NCBI GenBank assembly: GCA_965243825.1 | Contig: CBDEVT010000001.1 | Location: 1,922,001 to 1,986,000, forward strand | From: JAJCYX01 sp965243825 | GTDB lineage: Bacteria > Chloroflexota > Dehalococcoidia > Lucifugimonadales > Lucifugimonadaceae | DNA: 64,000 nt | Reading direction: 5' to 3' | Shown here: in pieces, positions 18,293 through 27,229 of the stretch | How positions within the stretch are numbered: the stretch's first letter is position 1 | How the letters are laid out: each line of letters starts with the position of its first letter | The notes under the pieces: model-generated | The model's input: the letters and a program-made list of their open reading frames with translations, nothing else | Told to the model about the DNA's origin: nothing | The model's database searches: none | Program-made: the position numbers and the translations under genes

Positions 18293-19456
18293 CTAGCTCC
18301 TCCCGAGAACAACGGTGCCCGTGGACGAAAGAAGGCCGCCTGTGCCATGGGCAAGAGCAAGGTCACAGTCGTCTACCTGCCTCTCACCGGCTTCTTTTCG
18401 GAGTTGTCTCACTGCTTCGACAACTGTGAATATCCCGTACATGCCTGGATGGGTGTAAGAGAGTCCGCCTCCGTTGGTGTTTAGTGGAAAGGTGCCACCG
18501 GGCGCTGTCACCTGATCTGCAACGAAGTCTGGTCCTTCACCAGGAGCGCAGAATCCAAGATTCTCAAGGCTCACAAGTACCGTGTAAGTGAACGAGTCGT
18601 AAATCATCGCCAGGTTTAGATCGGAATAGCTAACCCCTGCCATCTCCATCGCCTGTGGTCCGGTGTTTCGGCCAAAAGCACGGGTCAGATCTGGCATCTG
18701 CGAGATCATCGAATGATCATGGCCCTCGCCCGCGCCAAGCACCGAGACTCCACCCTTTCGCAGGTCACTTGCACGCTCAGGTGTGGTAACCACGATTGCT
18801 GCTCCTGCGTCGGTGACGAGGCAACAGTCGACCAGGTGAAACGGCCATGCTACCCAACGTGATTCGTGATACTCATCGAACGACAGTGGTCTGTCGTGGA
18901 AATAGGCCTTCGGGTTCAGGTTAGCCCATTTTCGAGTTGAGACCGCAATCTCTGCCAGTGCTTGCCTGGTTCTGTCTTCGCCGTACTCATGCATGTACCG
19001 GCGACATGCCATCGCGTACGAGACGGGTGGTCCGATGATCCCGTACGGATATTCATACTGCGTCATCGGAGCGCCGGGATTTCTGGGGATTGGCGCTCGG
19101 TCAGAACGTCCGGACTGCCCGTGAGTGATCAACGCAACTTCGCAGTAGCCCGCTGCGATGGCAGCCATGGCATGCGCAACATGAATAACGAAGGATGAAC
19201 CACCGACCGATGTACTATCGGTGAACCGCGGTTGAATTCCCAGGTACTCGGCGACATCGAGGGTTGACCAACCTGCAGTGAACATGCCGTCGACATCGGA
19301 TAGATTCAGTCCGGCATCTTCGAGTGCGTTGAGCGCAGCCTCAGAATGGAGTGCCAGAGGTGACTTGTCCGGAACTTTGCCCAGTGAGTCAGACTCGCCA
19401 ACGCCAACGATTGAGGCGCTACCGGACAGATTCTTTAACCGTGAAATATTGGGCAT
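18293..19456 (-). CDS. Thiolase-like lipid-transfer (SCP-x type) protein
   Basis: A 387-residue thiolase-fold protein. The N-terminal half has ALNALEDAGLNLSDVDGMF and the nucleophile-elbow region STSVGGSSFVIHVAHAMAAI. Thiolases carry the catalytic Cys there, but this protein has Ser. The C-terminal half has NTNGGGLSYTHPGMYG and the final LAHGTGG loop. Loss of the first Cys is common in thiolase-like proteins that pair with DUF35 partners and act as aldolases or lipid-transfer proteins in side-chain degradation. The DUF35 gene follows directly. Activity assignment is inference. Confidence 0.82.
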   Translation of the reverse strand: MPNISRLKNLSGSASIVGVGESDSLGKVPDKSPLALHSEAALNALEDAGLNLSDVDGMFTAGWSTLDVAEYLGIQPRFTDSTSVGGSSFVIHVAHAMAAIAAGYCEVALITHGQSGRSDRAPIPRNPGAPMTQYEYPYGIIGPPVSYAMACRRYMHEYGEDRTRQALAEIAVSTRKWANLNPKAYFHDRPLSFDEYHESRWVAWPFHLVDCCLVTDAGAAIVVTTPERASDLRKGGVSVLGAGEGHDHSMISQMPDLTRAFGRNTGPQAMEMAGVSYSDLNLAMIYDSFTYTVLVSLENLGFCAPGEGPDFVADQVTAPGGTFPLNTNGGGLSYTHPGMYGIFTVVEAVRQLRKEAGERQVDDCDLALAHGTGGLLSSTGTVVLGRS

Positions 19457-19547
19457 GAGTATTCGTCGAGTTCGTGTTCAGGTGCCGCCTTACCGCCAAC
19501 TCGCAGACAGTACCACGAATAGCTATCCGACTCTAGACTGATCCCGG

Positions 19548-20846
19548 CTACAGACCGGGCTGAGGTCCAGCGTGTTTGGGCTTCAAATATCCTGCGAAGA
19601 AAAAGCAAAAGATAGAGACTGTCAACAGTGCAGCGGTCGCTAAGAACGCCGCATCGTACATGCCCGTTCGATCGAAGACTTGTCCGGCCATGATTGGGCC
19701 TGCGACGGTCGGGACAATCACTGGCAGACTCATGAGTCCCATGATGCTGCCGAGATTTTTGAGGCCAAAGGTCTCTGCGACGGCCAACGGTCCCAGAGCC
19801 CCGACTCCACCCATTCCCAGCCCAAACGTACCAAGAGCAAACCAGGCCAACGGCTGGGCAGGACTGAAGATGAGTAGCAACAGACCTATGATCTGTAGTG
19901 CGATGATGATGACGTAGGCATAAAGTGCCGTAATCTTCTCGCTGAGTCGGCCAAAGATGATCTTGCTCGACATTGCGAAGAAAGCGACAGTTGAAACCGC
20001 AGTCGCTGCTGACGCCGTGCTGAATCCGTCCTGTTCAAGATGAGGCACCAACTGGGACGCAACGGCAGTGCGAGCGAACTGCTGAAGAGCCATTCCAAGC
20101 ATGATCAGCCAGAACGCATAGAGCCTAGAAGCCTCCCTGGTAGTTAATCCTGCATCAGTTGCACGGGCCGATGCTGCACTTGTGCCCAACGGAGTCCATC
20201 GTTTGCCGAGCTCTTTCTCCACGTCCCTTGGCCGATCTCGCACAACCAGCAACGTAGCAACCATGATCAACGCCATCATCACGCCGATCCATGCGAACCC
20301 AGCTCTCCAACCTGCACCGGCGATCAGTGCTGCCACCAGAGGCACGGACACCATCGCCCCGAAATTGTTGCCGGCGGTGACAATCCCCATCATTCGTCCA
20401 CGAGTTTTCGCAAACCAGAGCGTTACCAGTCGCCCGGCAGGCAGATTAGTCACACCGGCGGTGCCAATGAATATGACGGCGCTGAAAACGTAGAACTGCC
20501 AGAGTTCGTTCATCGTGGCTCGAAGAACGAAACCAACAGCGATGATCGTTAGACCGACAGCCATGATCCATCGGGCTCCAAATCGGTCCATGGAACGCCC
20601 GGCCAGTGGCGCAAAGACGCTGGTCAACACTCCGAATGAGAGTGCTACGTTTACTTCGGTGCGCGTCCAACCAAACTCTTCCTCCAAAGGGATGATGAAG
20701 ACGCCGAACGCGAATTGAGCGGTGCCGAGAACGGCTCCGAGCGCGGCAAACGTGACCGCGGCTATCGGCCAGCCGCGGTAAATGCCTCCTCTTTGTTGCG
20801 ATTCAGGGGAGGTTGTCCCACTGTCTGCTTGAGGTGCAGATTCCAG
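19548..20846 (-). CDS. Major facilitator superfamily transporter, probable CTG start
   Basis: A twelve-helix carrier of the monocarboxylate/oxalate-formate type (EEEFGWTRTEVNVALSF after helix 1, DRFGARW loop 2-3, KTRGRMMG before helix 4). The first ordinary start in frame is TTG 20687, but that removes helix 1. The frame remains open and coding-like upstream, giving GWPIAAVTFAALGAVLG, a normal first helix. No ATG, GTG or TTG occurs there. CTG at 20846-20844 has AAGGA seven bases upstream and gives 432 residues, so I use it. The substrate is unknown. The gene follows the MOSC gene by 35 bases. Confidence 0.8.
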   Translation of the reverse strand: MESAPQADSGTTSPESQQRGGIYRGWPIAAVTFAALGAVLGTAQFAFGVFIIPLEEEFGWTRTEVNVALSFGVLTSVFAPLAGRSMDRFGARWIMAVGLTIIAVGFVLRATMNELWQFYVFSAVIFIGTAGVTNLPAGRLVTLWFAKTRGRMMGIVTAGNNFGAMVSVPLVAALIAGAGWRAGFAWIGVMMALIMVATLLVVRDRPRDVEKELGKRWTPLGTSAASARATDAGLTTREASRLYAFWLIMLGMALQQFARTAVASQLVPHLEQDGFSTASAATAVSTVAFFAMSSKIIFGRLSEKITALYAYVIIIALQIIGLLLLIFSPAQPLAWFALGTFGLGMGGVGALGPLAVAETFGLKNLGSIMGLMSLPVIVPTVAGPIMAGQVFDRTGMYDAAFLATAALLTVSIFCFFFAGYLKPKHAGPQPGL

Positions 20847-20881
20847 GGCGGTTTCCTTTTGGCGATTGTGAAAGCGCGAGT

Positions 20882-21439
20882 TCAGACAGGAATAAGTGGT
20901 CTGTGATCGCTGGACGGCAGTGAGACGACTATTGGATCGCCAGGCTTAACAGATCCAGTAGCCTCAACAACCCCCATGATCCCTGCTCTTCGGACCGGGT
21001 TGCCATCGCTGTCACGGTCAAGTACGGCTTGCATCAATCCCGGCTGTAGTCCGTCGAGTTGAGCGCACGGATTGCGCAGACCAGTGACTCTGATCACCGC
21101 TTCCTCGCCGACTTTCAGCAGCGTGTCAGTACCGAGTTCCAGCAGATCGATACCCTCAGTGGTGATGTTTTCACCCATCCATCCAGCTTGAGCGTTAAAG
21201 CCACGCTGACGGAGTTCCTCGTGGAGTTCGGCGTGAATCAGGTGGACCTGGCGTAGGTTCGGTTGCGTTGGATCTCTTGCGACCCGTGATCTGTGCTTGA
21301 CCGTCTGCCCCCCATGAGCATCACCATCCACGCCATATCCTGCAATCAACTTGATGCAGTCCGATGTCGGTTTCGACATCGAATGATTGTCGCTTGAAGA
21401 AACACTAACTACTCGCCCCGCGGCTTGCTGGCCATCCAT
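20882..21439 (-). CDS. MOSC-domain protein
   Basis: A 185-residue MOSC protein. This fold is found at the end of molybdenum-cofactor sulfurases and in stand-alone proteins thought to carry sulfur for metal-sulfur clusters. Visible landmarks are YGVDGDAHGGQTVKHRS, GENITTEGIDLLELG and the conserved Cys in TGLRNPCAQLDG. It lies between the NIPSNAP gene (eight bases upstream) and the MFS gene on the same strand. Its target is unknown. Confidence 0.85.
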   Translation of the reverse strand: MDGQQAAGRVVSVSSSDNHSMSKPTSDCIKLIAGYGVDGDAHGGQTVKHRSRVARDPTQPNLRQVHLIHAELHEELRQRGFNAQAGWMGENITTEGIDLLELGTDTLLKVGEEAVIRVTGLRNPCAQLDGLQPGLMQAVLDRDSDGNPVRRAGIMGVVEATGSVKPGDPIVVSLPSSDHRPLIPV

Positions 21440-21447
21440 AGTGCGCT

Positions 21448-21774
21448 CTACTTCATCGGGGAGTAGTCAGTAGGGGAGAGCAACTGATTGCGAACGTTCT
21501 TGACGATGATTCCGTTGCGGTGGGAGTCTTCGACGACCTTGTGCCACTCAGGGTCAGCTCTGAAGCTGGCCCAGGCTTCCATCCGGTGATTAGCGTCCTT
21601 GAACCCAAGCAGGTAGGTCAACTCGTTTGCACTTGGGCCTACCTCGGTGGTCCAGTAGCCAACATTCACAATGCCGTACTTCTCGAATAGCTTCATCGTG
21701 TGGTTGGCGAAGCGCTTGTTCAGGTCTGGCAACTTTCCTGCGAAACATTCATAGATGCGCAGCTCGTAGAGCAT
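21448..21774 (-). CDS. NIPSNAP-family protein
   Basis: A 108-residue ferredoxin-like alpha-beta barrel protein. The N-terminus MLYELRIYECFAGKLPDL and the central segment YLLGFKDANHRMEAWASF are typical of the family. Two ATGs lie in frame. The second (21774) has GGAGA four to five bases upstream and gives the canonical N-terminus, so I prefer it over 21786. The molecular function of the family is poorly defined; small catabolic operons are its usual setting. Confidence 0.82.
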   Translation of the reverse strand: MLYELRIYECFAGKLPDLNKRFANHTMKLFEKYGIVNVGYWTTEVGPSANELTYLLGFKDANHRMEAWASFRADPEWHKVVEDSHRNGIIVKNVRNQLLSPTDYSPMK

Positions 21775-21869
21775 GATTTCTCCCATGTTTTTGCGATCGG
21801 ATGATGATCTCGAACTGGGATTCTGTTCTTCACAGCGACGACCGTCAAGTTCACGAATAACTGGCTGGA

Positions 21870-22652
21870 CTAAATTACTGCTTCGATGCCAGACACGATC
21901 TCGTTTACAAGAGGCGCGTCCCGTTTGTCATCAATGGGCCAGGCCATAGAGTTCACGGACACAAAACTCTTTCGTAAGGCAGCCACATCACAGTTCGGTG
22001 GCAAATCGTCGAAATCAATGCCTGCGACCAGTTCCCGGTGAATCCAGTAATAGCGGTCTTCTCCGGTGGCGTCTGACCTGGTTTTGTCTTCCAGAATCCG
22101 AGGTGCAGGAAATGTCGCCATCGCACCCTTCAGAGGCCAGTCTTCTGCCCATGGGAAGTTCAGATTCACCAAGGACTGACCACCATGCTTAATCAAAGCG
22201 GATACTGCGGCATGAATCGCTTCATGCAATCCGGTGTCGGTAAGGTCAACTTTGTATCCGACTGAGATCGCCATCGCAGGAATTCCGTTCAGGTGCCCGG
22301 CATACGCGGCGCCGAGGGTGCCCGAGACAAGAACGTTGGTGGTGACATTGTTGCCAGGGTTGATGCCAGTTATGACCGCGTCAACGGGTCCTCCTGCGAG
22401 TTCTCTAAGGCCCAGGACAACCGCGTCACCTGGCATGCCCTGAACAGCGAATGCTCTAACTCCATCGACCCGACTCCGCACCTCATTGGCTCTCACAGGA
22501 TTGTGCAAGGTCATTGCCGTACCAACCCCGCTGCAGTTGCGATCTGGTGCAGAGACAACTACCTCTCCGAGATCGTTGATCGCGCTTACTAGTTCCCAAA
22601 TACCCGGGTGGTTGATGCCGTCATCGTTTGAGACAAGAATTCTTTTCGTCAT
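21870..22652 (-). CDS. surE: 5'-nucleotidase/polyphosphatase SurE
   Basis: Metal-dependent phosphatase acting on nucleoside 5'-monophosphates and short polyphosphates. The 260-residue product begins with the metal-binding motif ILVSNDDGI and continues with the conserved VSAPDRNCSGVG, QGMPGDAVVLGL and TGINPGNNVT loop. Length is standard. It lies in a minus-strand run after a lipoprotein gene. Confidence 0.93.
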   Translation of the reverse strand: MTKRILVSNDDGINHPGIWELVSAINDLGEVVVSAPDRNCSGVGTAMTLHNPVRANEVRSRVDGVRAFAVQGMPGDAVVLGLRELAGGPVDAVITGINPGNNVTTNVLVSGTLGAAYAGHLNGIPAMAISVGYKVDLTDTGLHEAIHAAVSALIKHGGQSLVNLNFPWAEDWPLKGAMATFPAPRILEDKTRSDATGEDRYYWIHRELVAGIDFDDLPPNCDVAALRKSFVSVNSMAWPIDDKRDAPLVNEIVSGIEAVI

Positions 22653-22687
22653 GCGAAATTCTGTTCGTTTTCTCTCATGCTGCGCCG

Positions 22688-23296
22688 CTAGTCAGTAGCT
22701 TCTCTGATCCCTGAGATCGTCAGTTCGAACGGGGCGGCTGATGTAGGATCTGGCAGTTCACGCCCTTCTCTTTGCAGAAGTTCCAGATAACCGCGCTCAG
22801 ACACAAACCGCAGGTCGTCACCGCTAACTATCGCAAATGATGGTTCTCCATTCCCAGTCCAGAGAACGGCACCATAATCGGCAGGGTACTCAATTGGTCT
22901 AAGCCGTCCCTTCAGGAACAGCAAATAAGACGGCCCGGTCTCGAAGTCTCTCACTGAACCCTCACCATCGACCAGTTCGCCCGACACACCGGATTCGAAG
23001 GCTACCCACATCGTGTCGCCACTGTCGGATGTGCCTTTGAACGTTTCGGTGACCTCGAACTGCCTGAAGAGGACGCGCTCCTCACCCACTATCTCACTGT
23101 TGGTGTCATCGACAAGTGAAACTGTCTCCACTCGCGCCTCGATGAACTGTGCCGAAACAATCCTGTCAGAGGTGTCCAGAAGACCTGAAGGACCGGTCCA
23201 GTTCTTGTCCTGCTCTTCCGCTGACGGAGCGGCGCATGCTGATGCAATGACCATCAGGAAGATAACTACAAGCCCGACCGGAAGTTTTGATTGCAT
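22688..23296 (-). CDS. Predicted lipoprotein of unknown function
   Basis: A 202-residue product starting at ATG 23296. It begins with a lipoprotein signal: positively charged start, hydrophobic stretch VGLVVIFLMVI and a lipobox ASAC, with Cys 21 as the lipidation site. The mature part is beta-rich and acidic. It includes 'FRQFEVTETFKGTSDSGDTMWVAF'-like strands, seen in secreted proteins that carry a C-terminal 'YLLFLKG' core. The upstream in-frame ATG at 23383 gives no signal peptide in the right place. I do not recognise a defined family. Confidence 0.7.
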   Translation of the reverse strand: MQSKLPVGLVVIFLMVIASACAAPSAEEQDKNWTGPSGLLDTSDRIVSAQFIEARVETVSLVDDTNSEIVGEERVLFRQFEVTETFKGTSDSGDTMWVAFESGVSGELVDGEGSVRDFETGPSYLLFLKGRLRPIEYPADYGAVLWTGNGEPSFAIVSGDDLRFVSERGYLELLQREGRELPDPTSAAPFELTISGIREATD

Positions 23297-23489
23297 AGTC
23301 GTCTGTGCACTACAGGATAGAAAGCGCTGGATCACACGTCGTATTCGATGCTCAAGGGTACCGCCTATCGCTGACACCGGCATGATTCGTGCAAGGCAAT
23401 GACCGTATCCAGGCGGTCACCTTGCGCTAACATCACGGCTTGAAAACTAGACCTGATGATCAGGCCACAGGAACAGCGCGGAGTCTCGA

Positions 23490-24374
23490 ATGCCAAAGCG
23501 GATAAACCGAGCCATCGAATTGCTTGAAGAAGATCAGCCGATCTACTACGACGGTGGTCACACGGGTCACATCTTGACCTATAAGCAGGGTAAAGCAGAT
23601 GCCAAAACCTGGGCTGACTACATCAATGTCGGCATGGAACATGGCTCATTCAACATGGCAGGGCTCGATGAATACATGCGCGGCCTAATTGACGGTGGAC
23701 CGACGAATTCAGGACATCGGACACCACCCGTTATCGTGGAGACACCGGTAGAGGGTAACTCTGAGGACTTCATTCGATACAACGCGTGGCAGTTTCGTCA
23801 GATCCTCGCGCGTGGCGTACACGGGATCCTGCTTTGCCAGGCAGAAACCCCGGATGCGGTTCGAGCTTTCATTGAATCGTGCCGTTACCCCATCAACATG
23901 CAGGGCGTTGGCTACGGGTTAGAACGCGGGACGCGGGGTGTTGGAGCACAACCCAGCGCAGCACCGGTCTGGGGGATCAGTGCAGACGAATATGTAGATC
24001 GTTGTGACCCATGGCCAGTTAATCCGGCCGGTGAGTTGTTGCTCGGTGTGAAGATTGAAACGGTGCGCGCATTGAACAACGTTGAGCAAACGCTGACAGT
24101 CCCCGGAATCGGATTCGCTGAATGGGGCCCAGGTGACCTGCATATGTCATTCGGTATCCGGCGCGATCCATCCAAGCCGCTCGATCCGAGACTGGTTGAA
24201 GCTCGCGAACGAGTAAGAGATGCATGCAAGGCCAACGGTATACCGTTCCTCGACGGCTGCACCCCGGAGAACATAGAGGCGAAGATCGATGAAGGTGTCC
24301 GTGTAGTCGCAGGGCACCGCGAGGATACTGCTGAGGTGGGCCGGGCCTACACGGAACGAAAGATGCCTGTCTAG
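23490..24374 (+). CDS. HpcH/HpaI aldolase/citrate lyase family protein
   Basis: A 294-residue TIM-barrel class II aldolase of the HpcH/HpaI type, which splits 4-hydroxy-2-oxo acids with the help of a divalent metal. Visible features are the N-terminal MEHGSFNMAGLDEYM, the metal-region segment GVHGILLCQAETPDAVRAF, the 'GIGFAEWGPGDLHMSFG' stretch carrying acidic metal ligands, and a final 'GIPFLDGC'. GGAG lies seven bases before the ATG. It is flanked by minus-strand genes and is probably a single transcription unit. The substrate is unknown. Confidence 0.83.
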   Translation: MPKRINRAIELLEEDQPIYYDGGHTGHILTYKQGKADAKTWADYINVGMEHGSFNMAGLDEYMRGLIDGGPTNSGHRTPPVIVETPVEGNSEDFIRYNAWQFRQILARGVHGILLCQAETPDAVRAFIESCRYPINMQGVGYGLERGTRGVGAQPSAAPVWGISADEYVDRCDPWPVNPAGELLLGVKIETVRALNNVEQTLTVPGIGFAEWGPGDLHMSFGIRRDPSKPLDPRLVEARERVRDACKANGIPFLDGCTPENIEAKIDEGVRVVAGHREDTAEVGRAYTERKMPV

Positions 24375-24377
24375 CTT

Positions 24378-25517
24378 TCACGCGGATGGAGGCCGGGATC
24401 TGTTTTTCTCGTCGGCCAACACGGGTGAATTTCCTGGTTGTACAAGCCTGTTCTCGTAGGCAAACACCACGACCTGAGTTCGATCGTGAAGATTCAGTTT
24501 CGACAGGATGCGTTTGACATGTGTCTTCACTGTCCCCTGGCTGATGATGAAATCCTCCGCGATCTCCGCGTTTGTCATCCCGCGAGCCAGCAGAAGCAGC
24601 ACTTCACGTTCTCGCTGAGTCAGATCGTGGATTGACGAGTTGTCAGCGGTGACGGCGCCTAAAGGTTCAGGATCGACGGTTTCCGCTTCTTGTGCCCTGA
24701 ACATCCTTAACTCACCCATCTTCGGCAAGGCTGACTGAATCGCTGGATTCACAGGCAAAGTTTCGTGCGATGTAGAAGTTGGCCGTCCCTCTCCTGGGTC
24801 ATCCGTTGGAGTAAATTCAGCCCTGGGTTTGGTTCGTGACCCCAACATGAACTGCGCCCACCTTGAGTGGACGAAAGTAAATGCGTTCACGAAATGGACG
24901 GTCAAAAGGAACAGGACCAACCCAATTGGTATCAGCCAGATCGCTTCAGCCGGCGTGTCGACAATGATCTCGAATCCACCTACAGCGAAGAACTCCAGAG
25001 GTTCTTTGGTGAAGTGAATAATCAACGGCGAGGCGACGAAAGCACCGGAAAAAGTCAGCGCAATAGTGAGCGAGACGAATACGCCTATGCCGATCGGGAA
25101 TTGAACGAGCAGGTAAAGAATTCCAGTCCAGGTGGTTGGATCAATCAGCCTCGCCCAAACACGTGAGCGCCAACCCTCAATGTCTTCCGTTCTCCAAGGC
25201 GGGCGTTTGATTTCGATCTCTGCAAGTCGGCCAATCACAGCGGATTCCGCATCACCGACCAGTCTTGAAGCGAACACAGTGGCTAGTACGATGAGCATGC
25301 CTGGGAAAGTCCAGATCAACGACCCTCCGACAGCAAGCAGGGTGACCAGTGATACGAAGTAGGCGAGCCCCAGCGGGAACATCGTGAACATATGCAAGCC
25401 TCTCAGGTAAGTAAGAGGCCTAACCACGGGTCTAAAGATTTGTGCAGGCAGTGACGCGGCTGCCAGAGAAGACGGACGCGGCGGTTGTGGTGGAATTGGC
25501 GGGTTTGGTGGCTTCAT
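24378..25517 (-). CDS. Membrane sensor domain fused to a LuxR-type DNA-binding domain
   Basis: A 379-residue one-component regulator. After a Pro-rich N-terminus there are two pairs of hydrophobic helices (FPLGLAYFVSLVTLLAVGG; YLLVQFPIGIGVFVSLTIAL), in the pattern of the 'putative sensor' domain (PF13796-like) that usually sits in front of histidine kinases. A further helix follows near residue 215. After an acidic linker, the C-terminal 65 residues are a LuxR helix-turn-helix (LTQREREVLLLLARGMTNAE, then GTVKTHVKRIL). There is no kinase or receiver domain. I chose ATG 25517 over GTG 25559; both are possible. It is divergent from the Na+/H+ antiporter genes. Confidence 0.8.
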   Translation of the reverse strand: MKPPNPPIPPQPPRPSSLAAASLPAQIFRPVVRPLTYLRGLHMFTMFPLGLAYFVSLVTLLAVGGSLIWTFPGMLIVLATVFASRLVGDAESAVIGRLAEIEIKRPPWRTEDIEGWRSRVWARLIDPTTWTGILYLLVQFPIGIGVFVSLTIALTFSGAFVASPLIIHFTKEPLEFFAVGGFEIIVDTPAEAIWLIPIGLVLFLLTVHFVNAFTFVHSRWAQFMLGSRTKPRAEFTPTDDPGEGRPTSTSHETLPVNPAIQSALPKMGELRMFRAQEAETVDPEPLGAVTADNSSIHDLTQREREVLLLLARGMTNAEIAEDFIISQGTVKTHVKRILSKLNLHDRTQVVVFAYENRLVQPGNSPVLADEKNRSRPPSA

Positions 25518-25776
25518 GTCCCGGAGTATGTACTCATTAAGAGATTGAGTCGTCCCCACCGAGAGGTATTTCCATCACGAGTTCGTATTCAGATCGCGCC
25601 TGGCATCATGGAAAACGCCTGCCAGTCCGGCGATGAGACTCGTGGCACGTTTTACCCGGGTCACTGATGCACCTGGCAGCTCGATTCAGCAAGCTTGACT
25701 AACATTCGTCAACCCGGCAATCATTTGGCGACCAAACCACCGTTTTCGTAAAGACCACAGCGACCGCGTCAAATAT

Positions 25777-27075
25777 ATGACCTTCTTCCAGGCCCTGGCG
25801 GCCATCATCGTCGTTGCTGCCGTGGCGAGCTATCTCAATACCAGGTTCCTGCGCTGGCCACCGACTGTCGGGTTGTTGGTTATCTCACTGCTAGGTTCCC
25901 TTGTTGTCGTCCTGCTTGGTGAAGTTGAAGTGATCTCGCTGGCTGATGCTGAGCGAATCATTGAGACGATCAACTTCGAAGAGGTAGTGCTAAATGGCAT
26001 GCTGGCGTTCCTACTCTTCGCCGGGGCGCTTCATGTCGATCTAGACCGGTTACGGCGTCAGAAGGTACCGATCACGATCATGGCGACTGCAGGTGTTGCC
26101 GGGGCAACGTTCATAACCGGGACTCTCTTTTGGCTGGGCGCGGATCTGATCGGATTCGACATTCCGTTCCCCTGGGCTTTGTTATTCGGTGCTCTCATTG
26201 CCCCAACCGATCCCATTGCGGTACTAGGAATTCTGAAGAGTGCTGGTGCCCCAAAAAGCCTGGAAACCAAGATTGCTGGAGAATCCCTTTTCAACGACGG
26301 AATCGCCGTCGTGGTGTTTCTGACGATTCTCGAGACTGTTGAAGGCCACTCTGATCCAACGTTCGGTAACGTCTCACTGTTCTTACTGGAGGAGGCGGTC
26401 GGAGGAGCTGTACTGGGACTGGTCCTGGGATTCATCACCTATTACTTGATGAAGTCTCTCGATGACTACGCCACTGAACTGCTCTTGACGCTCGCTCTTG
26501 TAACTGGAGGCTATGCGCTCGCCGTGGCCATACATGTCTCAGGACCGATCGTCGTTGTCGTGGCCGGAATAGTAATCGGGAACCATGCGCGTCAACTGGC
26601 CATGTCCAAGCTGACCAGGGATCACCTCGACACATTCTGGGAACTGATCGACTCTGTCCTGAACGCTGCCTTGTTCATCCTCATTGGACTGGAAGTGATT
26701 GTGATTAGCGTGACTTCCGCAGCAGTCAGACTCGGGCTTCTTGCTATTCCGATCATGATGTTCGCCCGCTTCGTCAGCGTATCTGTACCGATTTCCTTGA
26801 TCAGGATGACTTCTGACAGAACGTTCAGCGATGGCGTCATACGGATCATGACCTGGGGAGGCCTGCGTGGTGGCATCTCGATAGCTCTTGCTCTTTCACT
26901 ACCGAAGTCCGAGTATCGAGACGTACTGATCACCGCGACCTATATCGTCGTTGTGTTTTCTATCGTCGTGCAGGGGCTTTCATTCGGCAGACTTGTCAGG
27001 TCGATGCATGTCCCATCAGATCCCGAGCTGGACGACGAAGAACCGCCTGGGAACCCAGAGGCCATGGCTCATTGA
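25777..27075 (+). CDS. CPA1-family Na+/H+ antiporter (NhaP type)
   Basis: Exchanges Na+ (or K+) for H+ across the cytoplasmic membrane. The 432 residues hold about twelve hydrophobic helices. The ion-binding region has FGALIAPTDPIAVLGIL and GESLFNDGIAVVVF, and the Arg-rich motif reads TWGGLRGGISIALAL. The C-terminal tail is short and acidic. A second antiporter gene follows on the same strand after 154 bases. The divergent sensor-LuxR gene upstream is a possible regulator. Confidence 0.93.
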   Translation: MTFFQALAAIIVVAAVASYLNTRFLRWPPTVGLLVISLLGSLVVVLLGEVEVISLADAERIIETINFEEVVLNGMLAFLLFAGALHVDLDRLRRQKVPITIMATAGVAGATFITGTLFWLGADLIGFDIPFPWALLFGALIAPTDPIAVLGILKSAGAPKSLETKIAGESLFNDGIAVVVFLTILETVEGHSDPTFGNVSLFLLEEAVGGAVLGLVLGFITYYLMKSLDDYATELLLTLALVTGGYALAVAIHVSGPIVVVVAGIVIGNHARQLAMSKLTRDHLDTFWELIDSVLNAALFILIGLEVIVISVTSAAVRLGLLAIPIMMFARFVSVSVPISLIRMTSDRTFSDGVIRIMTWGGLRGGISIALALSLPKSEYRDVLITATYIVVVFSIVVQGLSFGRLVRSMHVPSDPELDDEEPPGNPEAMAH

Positions 27076-27229
27076 TCCTCCCGAGCAGAACGACTGTAGT
27101 TGAAAATTCTAGTCGTTTTCATGTGGTGAGATGCTTGGCGGCACTGTGGCTGCATATTGCCAGTCCGTTTTCTCGTCTGACTCGTTCGCTTGATCAACCT
27201 GTAGTTGCATCTGCAAGTACAATCGGCTG

